DNA of 64,000 bases from Oryzisolibacter propanilivorax (GTDB lineage: Bacteria > Pseudomonadota > Gammaproteobacteria > Burkholderiales > Burkholderiaceae_C), in NCBI RefSeq assembly GCF_900103645.1, contig NZ_FNHP01000002.1, positions 310,001-374,000 on the forward strand, written 5' to 3'. Positions 34,646 through 44,407 of the stretch are shown here, one piece after another; the stretch's first letter is position 1; each line of letters opens with the position of its first letter. The position numbers were made by a program, and so were the translations under genes. The notes beneath the pieces were generated by a model. That model saw only the letters and a list, made by a program, of their open reading frames with translations, had not been told where the DNA came from and made no database searches.

Positions 34646-35635
34646 ATGTCCGACACCCACAACCACGGCGCAGGCGCCAGCGAATCGCAACTGAAAAAAG
34701 CCCTGGCGCTGACCAGCGTCTTCCTGGTCGTGGAGGTGGCCGGCGGCCTGTGGAGCGGCAGCCTGGCGCTGCTGTCCGACGCCGCGCACATGCTGACCGA
34801 CGTGGTGGCCCTGGCCATCGCCCTGCTGGCGGTGCGCATCGGCCGCCGGCCCGCGGACGACCAGCGCACCTTCGGCTACGCGCGCTTCGAGATCCTGGCC
34901 GCGGCCTTCAACGCGCTGCTGCTGTTTGCCGTGGCGGGCTATGTGCTGTACGAGGCCTGGCGGCGCTTTTCCGAGCCGCCCCAGGTGCAGTCCGTCGCCA
35001 TGCTGGTAGTGGCCGCCGCTGGGCTGGCCACCAACCTGGTCAGCATGCGGCTGTTGGCGGGGGGCAAGGACGCGAGCCTGAACGTCAAGGGCGCGTACCT
35101 GGAAGTCTGGGCCGACCTGCTGGGCTCGGTAGGCGTGATCGTGGGCGCGCTCGTCATCTGGCTCACCGGCTGGGTGTGGGTGGACACGCTGGTGGCCGTG
35201 GCCATCGGCCTGTGGGTGCTGCCGCGCACCTGGCTGCTGCTGGGCGAGAGCGTGCACGTGCTGCTGGAGGGCGTGCCGCGCGGCCTGTCGCTGCCCGCGG
35301 TGCGCGGCGCGCTGGCCGGCCACCCGGGGGTGGCCAGCGTGCACGAGCTGCACGTGTGGAGCCTGTCCAGCGGGCAGGTCAGCCTGACGGCGCACGTCGT
35401 GCACGCGCCCGAGGCGCAGCCGCAGGCGCTGCTGGTGGCGCTGCGCGGCCTGCTGGCGCAGCGCTTCGATCTGCACCACATCACGCTGCAGGTGGAGGCG
35501 CAGGCCTGCGAGCTGGCCGGCGAGGTGCACAGCTTTGGCGGTCAAGGGCATGCCGCCAGCCACGAACACGATCACGGCGATGAGCACGGCCACGACGGCC
35601 ACGCCCACGCGCGGGGCGCACACACTGCGCGCTGA
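34646..35635 (+). CDS. CDF-family zinc/cadmium/cobalt efflux transporter
   Basis: A 329-aa cation diffusion facilitator with six hydrophobic helices. The metal-site motif LLSDAAHMLTDVVAL in the second helix (HxxxD type) and EVWADLLGSVGV in the fifth carry the paired acidic/histidine ligands. The cytoplasmic C-terminal domain (VHELHVWSLSSGQVSLTAHVV) and a His/Asp-rich tail (HEHDHGDEHGHDGHAHARGAH) plus an N-terminal MSDTHNHG point to zinc or cadmium handling. It exports divalent metals in exchange for protons. The start at 34646 gives the normal CzcD-like N-terminus. Confidence 0.88.
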   Translation: MSDTHNHGAGASESQLKKALALTSVFLVVEVAGGLWSGSLALLSDAAHMLTDVVALAIALLAVRIGRRPADDQRTFGYARFEILAAAFNALLLFAVAGYVLYEAWRRFSEPPQVQSVAMLVVAAAGLATNLVSMRLLAGGKDASLNVKGAYLEVWADLLGSVGVIVGALVIWLTGWVWVDTLVAVAIGLWVLPRTWLLLGESVHVLLEGVPRGLSLPAVRGALAGHPGVASVHELHVWSLSSGQVSLTAHVVHAPEAQPQALLVALRGLLAQRFDLHHITLQVEAQACELAGEVHSFGGQGHAASHEHDHGDEHGHDGHAHARGAHTAR

Positions 35636-35657
35636 CGCGGCACGCGGCCGCCGTCGC

Positions 35658-36419
35658 TCAGTCCTTCACCAGCCCGCTGTCCACCACCAGGTTCTGCCCG
35701 GTCACCGCGCGCGCCCAGGGCGAGAGGAAGAACAGCACTGCGTCGGCGAACTCGGCCGGCGTGGTCACGCGGCGCAGCGGGGTCATGCTGGCGATCAGGT
35801 CGAACACCGCCTCGGGCGTGGCGCTGCTGGCGTCGGTGGTGCGCAAGAGCCCGCCCGAGACCATGTTCACCGTGATGCCGTCGGGCCCCAGGTCGTGCGC
35901 CGCCGTGCGGGTCAGCGACAGCAGTGCCGCCTTGGCCGCCGTGTAGTCGTGGTAGGGCACCACCGGGTTCTGGAACAGGTTGGTGCCCACGTTCACGATG
36001 CGCCCGAAGCCCTGCGCGCGCATGCCGGGCAGGGCGGCCTGCATGGTGTTGAGCGCGCCCTTGACGGCGCCCTCGATCTGCTGGGCGAAGCGCTCCCAGG
36101 CGATGTCGCCGAGCTTGGGCCGCGCGTCGCCGTCGAAGGAGAACTGCGCCAGGGCGTTGTTGACGACGGCGCTGATGGGGGCGCCGGCCCGCTCGCGTGC
36201 CTGGGCGAACAGGCGCTGCACGGCGGCGGCATCGGTCACGTCGGCCTGCAGGGCGACGGCGCGCGGGCCGAGTTCGTCGGCCAGGGCATGGGCGGCGGCT
36301 TCGCTGCGGTGGTAGTTGATGACCACTCCAGCGCCCTCGCGCGCCAGGGCGCGTGTGATGGCTTGGCCCAGGCCCCGGGCACCGCCGGTGACCAGCACCC
36401 ATTGTTCGGACAGTTGCAT
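35658..36419 (-). CDS. Short-chain dehydrogenase (FabG-like)
   Basis: A 253-aa SDR with TGGARGLG cofactor loop, a VNNALAQ variant of the NNAG motif, NVGTN in place of the usual serine block, and YTAAK (Tyr-x3-Lys), followed by VSGGLLRTTDAS. The catalytic serine position reads GTNLFQNP, so the classical Ser may be replaced by Thr; activity should be checked. It converges with the CDF gene. The substrate is unknown. Confidence 0.83.
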   Translation of the reverse strand: MQLSEQWVLVTGGARGLGQAITRALAREGAGVVINYHRSEAAAHALADELGPRAVALQADVTDAAAVQRLFAQARERAGAPISAVVNNALAQFSFDGDARPKLGDIAWERFAQQIEGAVKGALNTMQAALPGMRAQGFGRIVNVGTNLFQNPVVPYHDYTAAKAALLSLTRTAAHDLGPDGITVNMVSGGLLRTTDASSATPEAVFDLIASMTPLRRVTTPAEFADAVLFFLSPWARAVTGQNLVVDSGLVKD

Positions 36420-36919
36420 GCGTGAGTCTTCCTATCGGTAGTTGCCATGGCGCTGCCCGGACTCAGCCAGGAGGCCGCGCAGCGTATCAGGGGATGTTGT
36501 TTCTTTTCTGCGAGCGGTGTTGCGCGCAGAGCTTGTTGCCGTTTGGGGTACGCAGATGGACAGATACCTCCAGCCTTCGCCCGCACCGCTTTAACCCAAC
36601 CGATCTTCGCAGGTCACATCGCCTTCCGCTGCCACGCCATCGGCATGCACGGCATCAGTTGCCATTTGAAACGGCAGTAATGGTCAAACCATCAGCAAGC
36701 AGAAGCACTACCAAGTGACCAACGATCAATGCCCCCTATCGGCCACGAGCAGTCAGTGAGCACGATTGCCCAGCAGGCAGCTTCAGGGTGATCTACGTCG
36801 TTCGAGGCACCCCGGCCGAGCGGCGTTTAACTATTCACTAGCCGACGTTTAGGCAGGCAGGTGGGTCGGGGATTCCTTTAGGATTCTGCGAGCATGTACA
36901 GCTTAGGGAACAAACGCGC
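36420..36919. other. 500-bp intergenic stretch marking the left edge of the low-GC islet
   Basis: No supportable gene. GC content drops visibly here compared with the preceding genes, and the short open frames have no recognisable product. It presumably contains the promoter of the type IIG gene and the junction of the acquired islet. I see no tRNA, long inverted repeat or transposase remnant. Confidence 0.6.
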
Positions 36920-39829
36920 ATGAGCGATAAGACTAAGAAGCTCGAAGAGTTCGTTGCTTGGGTGGGCGGGCACATCAAGGGCGATGAGAAGGGAGAGGCT
37001 CAAATCTATTTGAACTACCTCTTCCAAGCCTTTGGCCATAAGGGCTTGCTGGAAGCAGGCGCAACGTGCGAGGAGCGCGTCAAGAAGAACGACACCGGCG
37101 GCACGTCCTTCGCGGACCTGGTGTGGAAGCCACGCGTTGTCGTGGAGATGAAAAAGAGGGGTGCTGACCTCAAGAAGCACTACCGGCAAGCCTTTGAGTA
37201 CTGGACCTACTTGGTGCCTAACCGTCCCAGGTATGCAGTGCTGTGCAACTTCGACGAGTTCTGGGTCTACGACTTCGAGACCCAGATGGACTCGCCGGTT
37301 GAGACGGTCAAGCTTGCTGACCTCCCGAACCGCTACGGGGCGCTGAATTTCCTCTTTCCAGGCGACGTCGCTCCGGTCTTCGGCAACCACCACGAAGAGG
37401 TCACTCGGGAGGCCGCGGACAAGCTGGCAAGGTGCTTCAACGCGATGGTCGGGCGCGGCATCGAGCGCCCCCTGGCTCAGCGCTTCATCCTCCAAATCCT
37501 CATGGCCTTCTTTGCGGAGGACATTGGGCTTCTGGAGAAGTATCTGGTGAAGCGGCTGCTCGACGAGTGCAAGTCGCCAGAGGACACGTACGACATTCTG
37601 GGCGGCCTGTTCGAGGCCATGAACCGTGCCTCAGGCAACCCGGGTGGCCGATACAAGGGCGTGGCGTACTTCAACGGAGGCCTGTACGCCAACCCAGCGA
37701 GGGTCGAACTGGTCGCCGAAGAGCGCTCCCTCTTGAAAGAGGCCTGTGACTTCAACTGGTCCAAGGTCCGACCGGAAATCTTCGGCACCTTGTTCGAGCA
37801 TTCGCTGGGCAAAGAGGAGCGACACGCCCAGGGCGCGCATTTCACATCGCCGGTTGACATTATGAAGATCGTCGGGCCGACCATCGTCGAGCCATGGCGA
37901 GCAGCTATTGAGGGGACGAAGACCCTCTCCGAGATGCAGGGGTTGGCGCACCGCATGCAGACCTTCACAGTGCTGGACCCGGCGTGCGGGAGCGGCAACT
38001 TTCTCTTCACTGCGTACCGTGAACTTAAGCGCCTTGAGGCACAGCTCTACAACCGCATGGCCGATCGCTTTCCGAAGTCGGTGGACGTCAATCAGCGCAC
38101 CCTGGGTTTCGTGACGACGACCAACTTCTACGGCATGGACCTCAATCCGTTTGCGGTAGAAATTGCCAAGGTCACAATGATGCTGGCTCACAAGCTCAGC
38201 ATCGACGAGCTCCACGTCTCGGAGTCAGCGCTGCCCCTGGACAACCTGGACAGCAACATAGTGCACCGAGACGCCTTAGTCACCGATACGGGAAGCAGGT
38301 CCGAGTGGCCCACGGCTGACGTCATCATCGGCAATCCGCCTTTTCTGGGCGTGAAGAAGATGAAGCCGGAGCTCGGTCAGGCTTACATCGAGCGTATCCG
38401 CCGAGCCTACCCCGAGGTGCCTGGGATGGCCGACTTCTGCGTCTATTGGATTAGGCGGACACATGACGCGCTGCCAATCTGCACGCCTGCAGACCCACTG
38501 CAGGGTCGAGCTGGTCTTGTCGGCACCCAGAACATCCGCAGCAACGAGTCTCGCATCGGCGGTCTTGATCACGTGACGGTCAGCGGCACCGTCATTGAAG
38601 CGGTGGACAACCAGCCTTGGTCTGGCGACGCCAACGTTCACGTCTCCATCGCCAACTGGGTGAAGTCTCAAGACGACGCAGTGCTGCCAGAGACAAGGCG
38701 GCTGTGGTTCAAGACCAAGAAAGCCCTGCGCAAACCCAAGAGTGCTAAAGGCACGGTTCGTGCGGCCAAAGAGTACGACCTCGACATGCGAGAGGTGTCG
38801 TACATCAGCTCATCACTCTCAGACAAGACCGACACGAAGACCGCGGTTGCACTTGCCTGCAACACCAAGCCAAAGCGCACGTTCCAAGGCGTCACACCAG
38901 GCCATGAAGACTTTGTTCTCAAGCTCGATGCAGCGCAGGCACTCATTGCCAAGGAAGCGGACGCTTCGCAGCTGCTGAGCCCCTACGTTGTGGGCAAGGA
39001 AGTGCTCGGCGGCGCCACGAAGCCTAGCCGCATGATTTTGGACTTCGGCGAGCGAGACTTGCTCGCAGCGCAACAGTTCCCCAAGGCCTTGGAGCTGGTC
39101 AAGCAAAACGTGCTGCCAAAGCGTGAGGCGGCGGCCAAAAAGAGGGTGGATGACGAGGAGGAGCGCTCCCACCACGTGCAGTTCCTGGAGAGGTGGTGGC
39201 AGCTGTCATACCGGCGTACAAACTTACTGCAAGCGATCGCAGGGCTACCGCGCTACCTTGCTTGCTCCCGGGTGACCTCTAGGCCCATTCTCTTCTTCGT
39301 GAGCTCGAAGGTGAAGCCTGGCGACGCGCTGCAGGTTTTTGCCTTTGATGACGACTACAGCTTCGGCGTCTTGCAGTCAAAGGTGCACATCGAGTGGTTC
39401 ATGAGCAAGCGATCAAACATGAAGTCGGACCCTCGTTATTCCTCTATTAACGTCTTCGGCACCTTCCCCTGGCCACAGAGACCTACGGCGGCGCAAGTCA
39501 CTGCGGTGGTTGAAGCGTCGCGCAAGCTCCAAGCCGTGCGAACCACTGCGCTCAAGACGGCGAAAGGCGGGCTTCGAGTGCTTTACGACACCCTGGCGCT
39601 ACCAGGGAAGAACCCACTTCGCGACGTCCACGATGCTCTGGACAAGGCCGTGGTGACCGCCTACGGATTTGACAGCAAGAGGGACGTGGTCGCCCAGGCC
39701 CTTGCTTTGAACGCAACCGTTGCGGCGCGCATCAAGACCGGCCAACCTGTGACAGGGCCGGGAGTCCCCGCAGTGATTTCAGACAAGTCGACAGTGGTGT
39801 CGAGCGACTGTGCGGTAAAACTTGAGTAG
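36920..39829 (+). CDS. MmeI-like type IIG restriction-modification enzyme
   Basis: A 969-aa single-chain restriction enzyme and DNA methyltransferase. The N-terminal nuclease has FADLVWKPRVVVEMKKRG, giving D66-x9-E76-x-K78, the same spacing as the MmeI catalytic site. A helical connector follows. The gamma-class N6-adenine methyltransferase has motif I LDPACGSGNF (residues 352-361) and motif IV NPPF (472-475). A target-recognition domain occupies roughly residues 600-880. One protein thus cuts a fixed distance from its site and methylates one strand for protection. GC and codon use are lower than in the flanks, suggesting transfer. No separate specificity subunit is present or needed. Confidence 0.9.
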   Translation: MSDKTKKLEEFVAWVGGHIKGDEKGEAQIYLNYLFQAFGHKGLLEAGATCEERVKKNDTGGTSFADLVWKPRVVVEMKKRGADLKKHYRQAFEYWTYLVPNRPRYAVLCNFDEFWVYDFETQMDSPVETVKLADLPNRYGALNFLFPGDVAPVFGNHHEEVTREAADKLARCFNAMVGRGIERPLAQRFILQILMAFFAEDIGLLEKYLVKRLLDECKSPEDTYDILGGLFEAMNRASGNPGGRYKGVAYFNGGLYANPARVELVAEERSLLKEACDFNWSKVRPEIFGTLFEHSLGKEERHAQGAHFTSPVDIMKIVGPTIVEPWRAAIEGTKTLSEMQGLAHRMQTFTVLDPACGSGNFLFTAYRELKRLEAQLYNRMADRFPKSVDVNQRTLGFVTTTNFYGMDLNPFAVEIAKVTMMLAHKLSIDELHVSESALPLDNLDSNIVHRDALVTDTGSRSEWPTADVIIGNPPFLGVKKMKPELGQAYIERIRRAYPEVPGMADFCVYWIRRTHDALPICTPADPLQGRAGLVGTQNIRSNESRIGGLDHVTVSGTVIEAVDNQPWSGDANVHVSIANWVKSQDDAVLPETRRLWFKTKKALRKPKSAKGTVRAAKEYDLDMREVSYISSSLSDKTDTKTAVALACNTKPKRTFQGVTPGHEDFVLKLDAAQALIAKEADASQLLSPYVVGKEVLGGATKPSRMILDFGERDLLAAQQFPKALELVKQNVLPKREAAAKKRVDDEEERSHHVQFLERWWQLSYRRTNLLQAIAGLPRYLACSRVTSRPILFFVSSKVKPGDALQVFAFDDDYSFGVLQSKVHIEWFMSKRSNMKSDPRYSSINVFGTFPWPQRPTAAQVTAVVEASRKLQAVRTTALKTAKGGLRVLYDTLALPGKNPLRDVHDALDKAVVTAYGFDSKRDVVAQALALNATVAARIKTGQPVTGPGVPAVISDKSTVVSSDCAVKLE

Positions 39830-40207
39830 CGGGGATGCTACACGCGTGAGCAGCTCAACTGGCAGCTGTCAATGGGAAGGTTTGATTGAATCATGGCTCC
39901 CGCTGCAGAGCGGTTGTACCAAGTGGCATGTTGACCAAGACTAGACGCCGAACGAGAACCTGTGGCTCACTTTGGAAGTGATGCCAGAAAACTGTCCTGG
40001 TCCTTTTCTTGGGCCGATTCCGAGTAAGCCACTTTTCAGTCTGTGCTTGCGGCAACATCGGCATGGGTTTCCGCACTGCTGCTGAAACTACGGTGAGGCT
40101 GATGGATGCACTGCGTAGGATCAACACGATTTTCCGAACTCGCTCGAGCCATTCGGCTACGCAAACGTCTGTCTGCAATGCACTCAAACGTACCGCGAAG
40201 TCGGAAA
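39830..40207. other. 378-bp gene-free stretch inside the defence islet
   Basis: No convincing gene on either strand; overlapping open frames of 70-100 codons lack start signals and known motifs. It separates the converging ends of the type IIG gene and the Abi gene. It may hold decayed sequence from an earlier insertion, but I cannot identify its source. Confidence 0.5.
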
Positions 40208-41452
40208 CTACTTGTAACCAGCGCTCTGGCGCTGTCGGTATGTTTCTGAGACAAAGTCGATAAAGGCCACTGCTGAAGCTACTGCGAGTCTTGCGTGACG
40301 CGGCTGAAGTCCACGATAGTTACCGTCGCGACCATGGCCGGTCCCATACAGCCCACGCAGTTGAGCAAGGTTGTTTGTCAACTGTGTCAGGTTTCGAAGT
40401 ACTAACTTGATGTTCTCTGCACCCCTTGCCTCGTCTGAGATGCCCTCGGGTACCAGCTTTAGCTCCTTCGTTACCTTTTTGGTCAACTCCCCTAAGTCTT
40501 CGGATTTGGTGAATTCGACGCCTTGCCTCGTGAGTATTGTCTTGCAGCAAGTTTCGATTAGTTCCTTAGCGGTTCCTATAGCCAGCGCCGGGTCACGGTC
40601 AATGCTGTTTTCGAGGCGCTCGATTTCCTTGGCCATCCAGCCGGCATCCAGCGCATCGGCTACGTTCTTTGCTCGGAGGACAGCTCGTCCACCGTGGTCT
40701 GTTACTGCACGAAAATTGAATCGAGGTCGCCCGGCAATCCGTTCCACTTCGTATAGCTCCCACCCGACTTGTCGTAATGGATCGTTGAAATGAGAGACGA
40801 GCTTCAGGGCTTCGTCGCGATCCGGCCGCACAACTGGGTGAACGACCTCACATAGAAAGCGAAGGAATTGATCAGATGGGCCTCCAGTCAGGTTGAATCG
40901 CTCGTCTGAGAAAACCCAATCCTGCTCCCAGTCATCGTTATTTGACCGATGCTGCCAAATGTCTCCCGCTGCGTCTTTGAATCGACTGTCATGCGAAGGC
41001 AACTCTTTAAGATCATAGAGTCGGCTAAGGAATTCGACATCATCAAGTGCACCGCTCCAGCAGACCTGCTCCAGTTTCATTCCATCCAATATGTTGGTCC
41101 TGACGTCGCGGGGAACGCCTGGCCCCTCAGCTCGCCAATCCCTTCGGCGTTCTCGCTCGGGCAAGATCCGGGCGCTGTACCAATTTTGCGTCTCAGACTC
41201 CAGAACCGTCTTGAGGCGCGCCGCGATTTGGTCCTCAAGCTGGGAGCGCTTTGTCCCAAGTCGGGCGTACTCAGACGCAGGAACAGAAAACTGCACCTCC
41301 CAAATTTCCGTGCCGCCATTCCAGTTATCGTAGCCCGTCTGTTCAGCACGTGCCGGGTAAGTGCGAACCAGCGCAGCTGCTTCCACCATGCCCTCGGACC
41401 GCAAAAGCGCGTGGACCGTTGCAAGCGTCTCCTCAAGTGCTGATTTTTCCAT
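40208..41452 (-). CDS. Abortive infection family protein (AbiJ-NTD3-like / Abi_C)
   Basis: A 414-aa protein. The central part (about residues 195-260: QFLRFLCEVVHPVVRPDRDEA, VGWELYEVERIAGRPRF) matches the AbiJ N-terminal domain type 3 seen in phage-defence proteins. The C-terminal part (about 290-405: AKELIETCCKTILTR and LTQLTNNLAQLRGLYGTGHG, ending PRHARLAVASAVAFIDFVSETY) is the abortive infection C-terminal domain, proposed to be HEPN-like. Residues 1-190 are not recognised and may form a sensor. Next to a type IIG system in lower-GC DNA it is very likely antiphage. Mechanism and trigger are unknown. Confidence 0.75.
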   Translation of the reverse strand: MEKSALEETLATVHALLRSEGMVEAAALVRTYPARAEQTGYDNWNGGTEIWEVQFSVPASEYARLGTKRSQLEDQIAARLKTVLESETQNWYSARILPERERRRDWRAEGPGVPRDVRTNILDGMKLEQVCWSGALDDVEFLSRLYDLKELPSHDSRFKDAAGDIWQHRSNNDDWEQDWVFSDERFNLTGGPSDQFLRFLCEVVHPVVRPDRDEALKLVSHFNDPLRQVGWELYEVERIAGRPRFNFRAVTDHGGRAVLRAKNVADALDAGWMAKEIERLENSIDRDPALAIGTAKELIETCCKTILTRQGVEFTKSEDLGELTKKVTKELKLVPEGISDEARGAENIKLVLRNLTQLTNNLAQLRGLYGTGHGRDGNYRGLQPRHARLAVASAVAFIDFVSETYRQRQSAGYK

Positions 41453-41644
41453 GGACTAGTTCAGATGTATGTAAGCGATAAGCATCCAGCATAGCGGAAT
41501 GAGAGCAATGACCGCTTCGCGTCTGATAGCGCAAATACGACCCTCAAAGGCAAAAGTCCGCTCCCGCTGCGAAGCAGATATTGGTCAATGAAGCTTAAAT
41601 TTCCGCAATGGGTCGAAAACAGTAATAAGCCCTATCATCGAAAC

Positions 41645-43488
41645 TCAAAAAACCAACACTCTCTGCGCAGCTCGCATCATCGCCACATAAGCCACCCGCG
41701 CTTCCAATATCTCATCCTGCTTCTCAGCACCCTTCGCCTCATTAGAGGCACGCTCGGGCATCACCGCCACCACCGGCCACTCCAACCCCTTGCTCGCATG
41801 CATCGTCATCACCTTGATGGCGTCCTCTTCCGGCCGGTAGTCGCCTGACCGCTTGCGCACCCGGTGCGGAGTCCCTTGCGCGCCAGGGCGGCGGCGCAGG
41901 CCTCCATCTCGCTGTGATGCTGGCACAGCACGGCCATGTCGCCTCAGGGGTGGCCCTGGGCGTACTGGTCGGCCAGCAGTTCGGCCACCCGGGCCGCGCG
42001 CTCGGGCAGGGTGGGCAGGTCGTCGACGACGATGGGCTCGGGCCCTTCGCGGCCGCAGCTCAGGGGTTGCAGCAGGGGGATGCCGTCGTCGCCGCCCTCG
42101 GGGTCTTCGGGTCGCAGCAGCATGTCGCCGGCCATGCGGTGGGCCAGCTGCAGGATCTGCCGCGTGTTGCGGTAGTTGATCTTCAGGATGGTGGTGCGGC
42201 CGGCGGCCTGGATGCCCACGCTTTTCAGGCTGAAGCTCTTGCTCCGGGTGCGGTCATAGATGCTTTGCGCGTCGTCATACAGCAGCAGCAGGCTGTTGGT
42301 GGCGGGGTCCACCATCTGCGTGGCGAGCGTGAGCCATTCGGGCGCGAAGTCGTGGCCCTCGTCGATGAGGACGGCGTGGTACTGGCCGGTGGGGATGCGG
42401 CCCGCCTCCACGCCGGCGATGACGCCCTGCACGTACTCGTCCATCAGCTTGGCCACGGCCTTGCGCTGCGTGCCTTCGGGCAGCAGCTGGTGCTGCACCA
42501 GCTGGTCGCGGCACCACTTGTGGAAGTGGCGCACGTGCACGCGCTCGTGCAGGCCCTTGGCGGCCATGTCGGCGGCCAGCTTCACGGCCAGCGGCTCGTT
42601 GTAGCAAAGCACCAGGATGGGCTTGCTGGCGGCGGTCTGCGTCTTGGCCAGGTGCTCGGCGCGGTAGCCCAGGATCATGGTCTTGCCCGGACCGGCCACG
42701 CCGTGGATGACGCGGTGGCCGTCGCCCAGGCTGCGGGCCAGTTGCTCCTGCTGCAGGTCCATCACCTGCATCAGGTCGGGCAGGCGGGCGTCCTCGTCGC
42801 TGGCGCCTGCGGCGGCATCGGCATCGGCATCGGCATCGGCGCTGAGCAGGCTGCGCTGCTGCGGCACGCGCACTTCGGGGAAGAGGATCCAGCGCACGCG
42901 GTCCAGCTGCCCGGGCGTCAGGCCGGCATGGCCGAAGCGGTGCGGAAACATCGCGTGCAGGCGCTGCGCGAAGGCGGCGGCGTCCACGCTCTCCAGCATC
43001 TCGTCCTTGCACACCACCAGGTGCGGCGCCATGGCCGCGCCCAGCCCGGCGGCGTCGAACTGCTTGCGGGTGATCTGGGTCAGCACCACGCCGTGGCCCC
43101 ACGGCAGCGCCAGCTTGCCCTGGTGCGGGCCGTGCTGCTGCACCAGCTGCGCGTCGCGCTCCAGCGCGTTGACCACCTGGATGGCGCAGTGCCGCGCCTG
43201 CTGCAGCGGGCTCATGACCACCTTCAGCCGGCCTTCGGGCGCGATCTCGAAACGCTCGCGGGTGGCGCTGCGGATGGTGTCCAGGTGCCAGTCCTTCACC
43301 TCCAGCACCAGCGCGCCGTGCTGGGGGTGCAGCAGCACGAAGTCCGGCCGCGTCTGCTTGGGGCCTATGGGCACGTCCCACCACAGCAGCCAGTCCTGCG
43401 GCAGCTTCTTTTGCAGCCGCTCGGCCATTCGGCGCTCGCCGGGGGTGCCTTGGCCGGTGTGCGTGCCAGCCGATATCAACGTTGCCAT
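41645..43488 (-). pseudogene. NERD-domain UvrD/REP-type helicase, broken by a stop and a frameshift
   Basis: The 514-codon 5' part has a NERD nuclease-like domain (residues about 20-110: GERRMAERLQKKLP, PDFVLLHPQHGALVLEVKDW), then UvrD-type motifs GVAGPGKT (Walker A), IDEGHDF (Walker B) and INYRNTRQI. It stops at TGA 41944-41946, where relatives have Trp (GHPWGDMAVL), so a single base change is likely. About 65 bp further the frame shifts by one (around 41875-41882); the 3' part resumes as RKRSGDYRPEEDAIKVMTMHASKGLEWPVV and ends early after MMRAAQRVLVF. Motifs V/VI are thus out of frame, leaving an inactive helicase. A sequencing error cannot be excluded for either lesion. Confidence 0.8.
42814..42837. 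repeat. Tandem hexamer GGCATC x4 inside the helicase pseudogene
   Basis: Four perfect copies of a 6-bp unit encode an Asp-Ala run (DADADADA) between the NERD and helicase parts. A unit of six bases keeps frame on slippage, so it changes linker length without breaking the gene. Confidence 0.85.
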
Positions 43489-43789
43489 CCTGCCGCTCGC
43501 TCCGTCAGCGTTTCAAAACGAAACACTTTATAGGAGGTCAGGCTGACGGCGGGCCGACAGGGGCCCGGTGGCTTGGCATGCAGCGACGGGGCTGGGGCTT
43601 GGTTTTGAGCCAAACCGGGCGCTGGCCCTTGTTGAGCAAGGGCTTCCAGCTATCGAAGTTGTAGTGACCTGCTGCCGTTGCTGCCGGACGGGCAGCGCCG
43701 AAAAAGCAGGCACAGCGGCAAACGCGGGCGGCGCATGGTCATGGCCCCGCCTGCGGCCAGGGTTGCGCCCTCACGGCGCCCCAGGCGGG
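43489..43789. other. 301-bp intergenic region at the right edge of the islet
   Basis: Holds the probable promoter of the helicase pseudogene and one copy of the intergenic repeat (43619-43665). Otherwise I see no gene, hairpin terminator or mobile-element end. Confidence 0.55.
43619..43665 (+). repeat. Comamonad intergenic repeat, copy 5
   Basis: GGCCCTTG-TTGAG-CAAGGGC perfect palindrome, then TTCCAGCTATCGAA and TAGTG. It lies in the gap between the helicase pseudogene and the VOC gene. Confidence 0.7.
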
Positions 43790-44185
43790 TCAGGACGCCT
43801 TGGCCGGGCGGTGGATCAGGCACAGCTTGTGCCCGTCCGGGTCGCGCAGGTAGGCGGCGTAGTAGCGGCCATTGGCGCCGCCGCGGTCGCGCCAGCCGGG
43901 CGGGTCCTCGCAGGTGGCGCCGCCCGCGGCCAGGCCGGCGGCGTGCGCGGCATCGACCTGCTCGGGCGACTGCGCGGCCAGGCCCAGCGTGCTGCCGTTG
44001 GCGGCGCTGGCCGGCTGGCCGTCCAGCGGCCGGCCCACGCCCAGGGTGTTGCTGCCATGGCGCCAGAAGTGCCGGCCCTGCGGGTCGGTGAAGGCCGGCG
44101 CGACGCCCAGGGCGCCGAGCACGACGTCGTAGAACTGGCGCGAGGTGTCGGGGTCGCGGGCGCCGAGCAGGAGGTGGGTGAACAT
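43790..44185 (-). CDS. VOC (glyoxalase/bleomycin resistance) family protein
   Basis: A 131-aa protein with two beta-alpha-beta-beta-beta modules: MFTHLLLGARDPDTSRQFYDVVLGALG at the N-terminus and YYAAYLRDPDGHKLCLIHRP at the C-terminus. The opening histidine (FTHLLLG) and the DPDGHKL block are typical of the superfamily; other members have a terminal Glu as metal ligand, which here is not obvious. The substrate is unknown. The ATG at 44185 gives the classic family start. It is a stand-alone gene. Confidence 0.82.
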   Translation of the reverse strand: MFTHLLLGARDPDTSRQFYDVVLGALGVAPAFTDPQGRHFWRHGSNTLGVGRPLDGQPASAANGSTLGLAAQSPEQVDAAHAAGLAAGGATCEDPPGWRDRGGANGRYYAAYLRDPDGHKLCLIHRPAKAS

Positions 44186-44407
44186 GGTGGGTCTCCGGTG
44201 AAGGGGATGAAACAGGCCTGCCCGCCCTTCAGGGCGAGGGCCATCATGGTGTGCCGCACAGGAGATTTCGTGATCGGTGCCGCAGGGGGTGCGCGACCCG
44301 AAATCGACAGGGGCTCCGCCGGCAACGGCACCAAGTGCTGGCAGGGGGTTTGCCGAGCCTAAGGCAATTCGCCTGCATCGCATGGGTGCGGCGAGTCCGC
44401 CCTAGCG

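Noticed and set aside
36422-36718. Open frame of 98 codons left of the type IIG gene
   Set aside because: No ribosome binding site, no homology that I recognise, atypical composition.
36820-36860. Possible integron attC-like motifs (GTTTAAC and GTTTAGGC)
   Set aside because: Spacing and inverse core sequences do not fit an attC site; no integrase is nearby.
39891-40263. Overlapping 70-100-codon frames between the two defence genes
   Set aside because: Neither strand shows a start signal or family motif.
42814-42837. Tandem GGCATC as a possible CRISPR or phase-variable switch
   Set aside because: Units are six bases with no spacers, and changes in number stay in frame; no CRISPR array is seen anywhere in the window.
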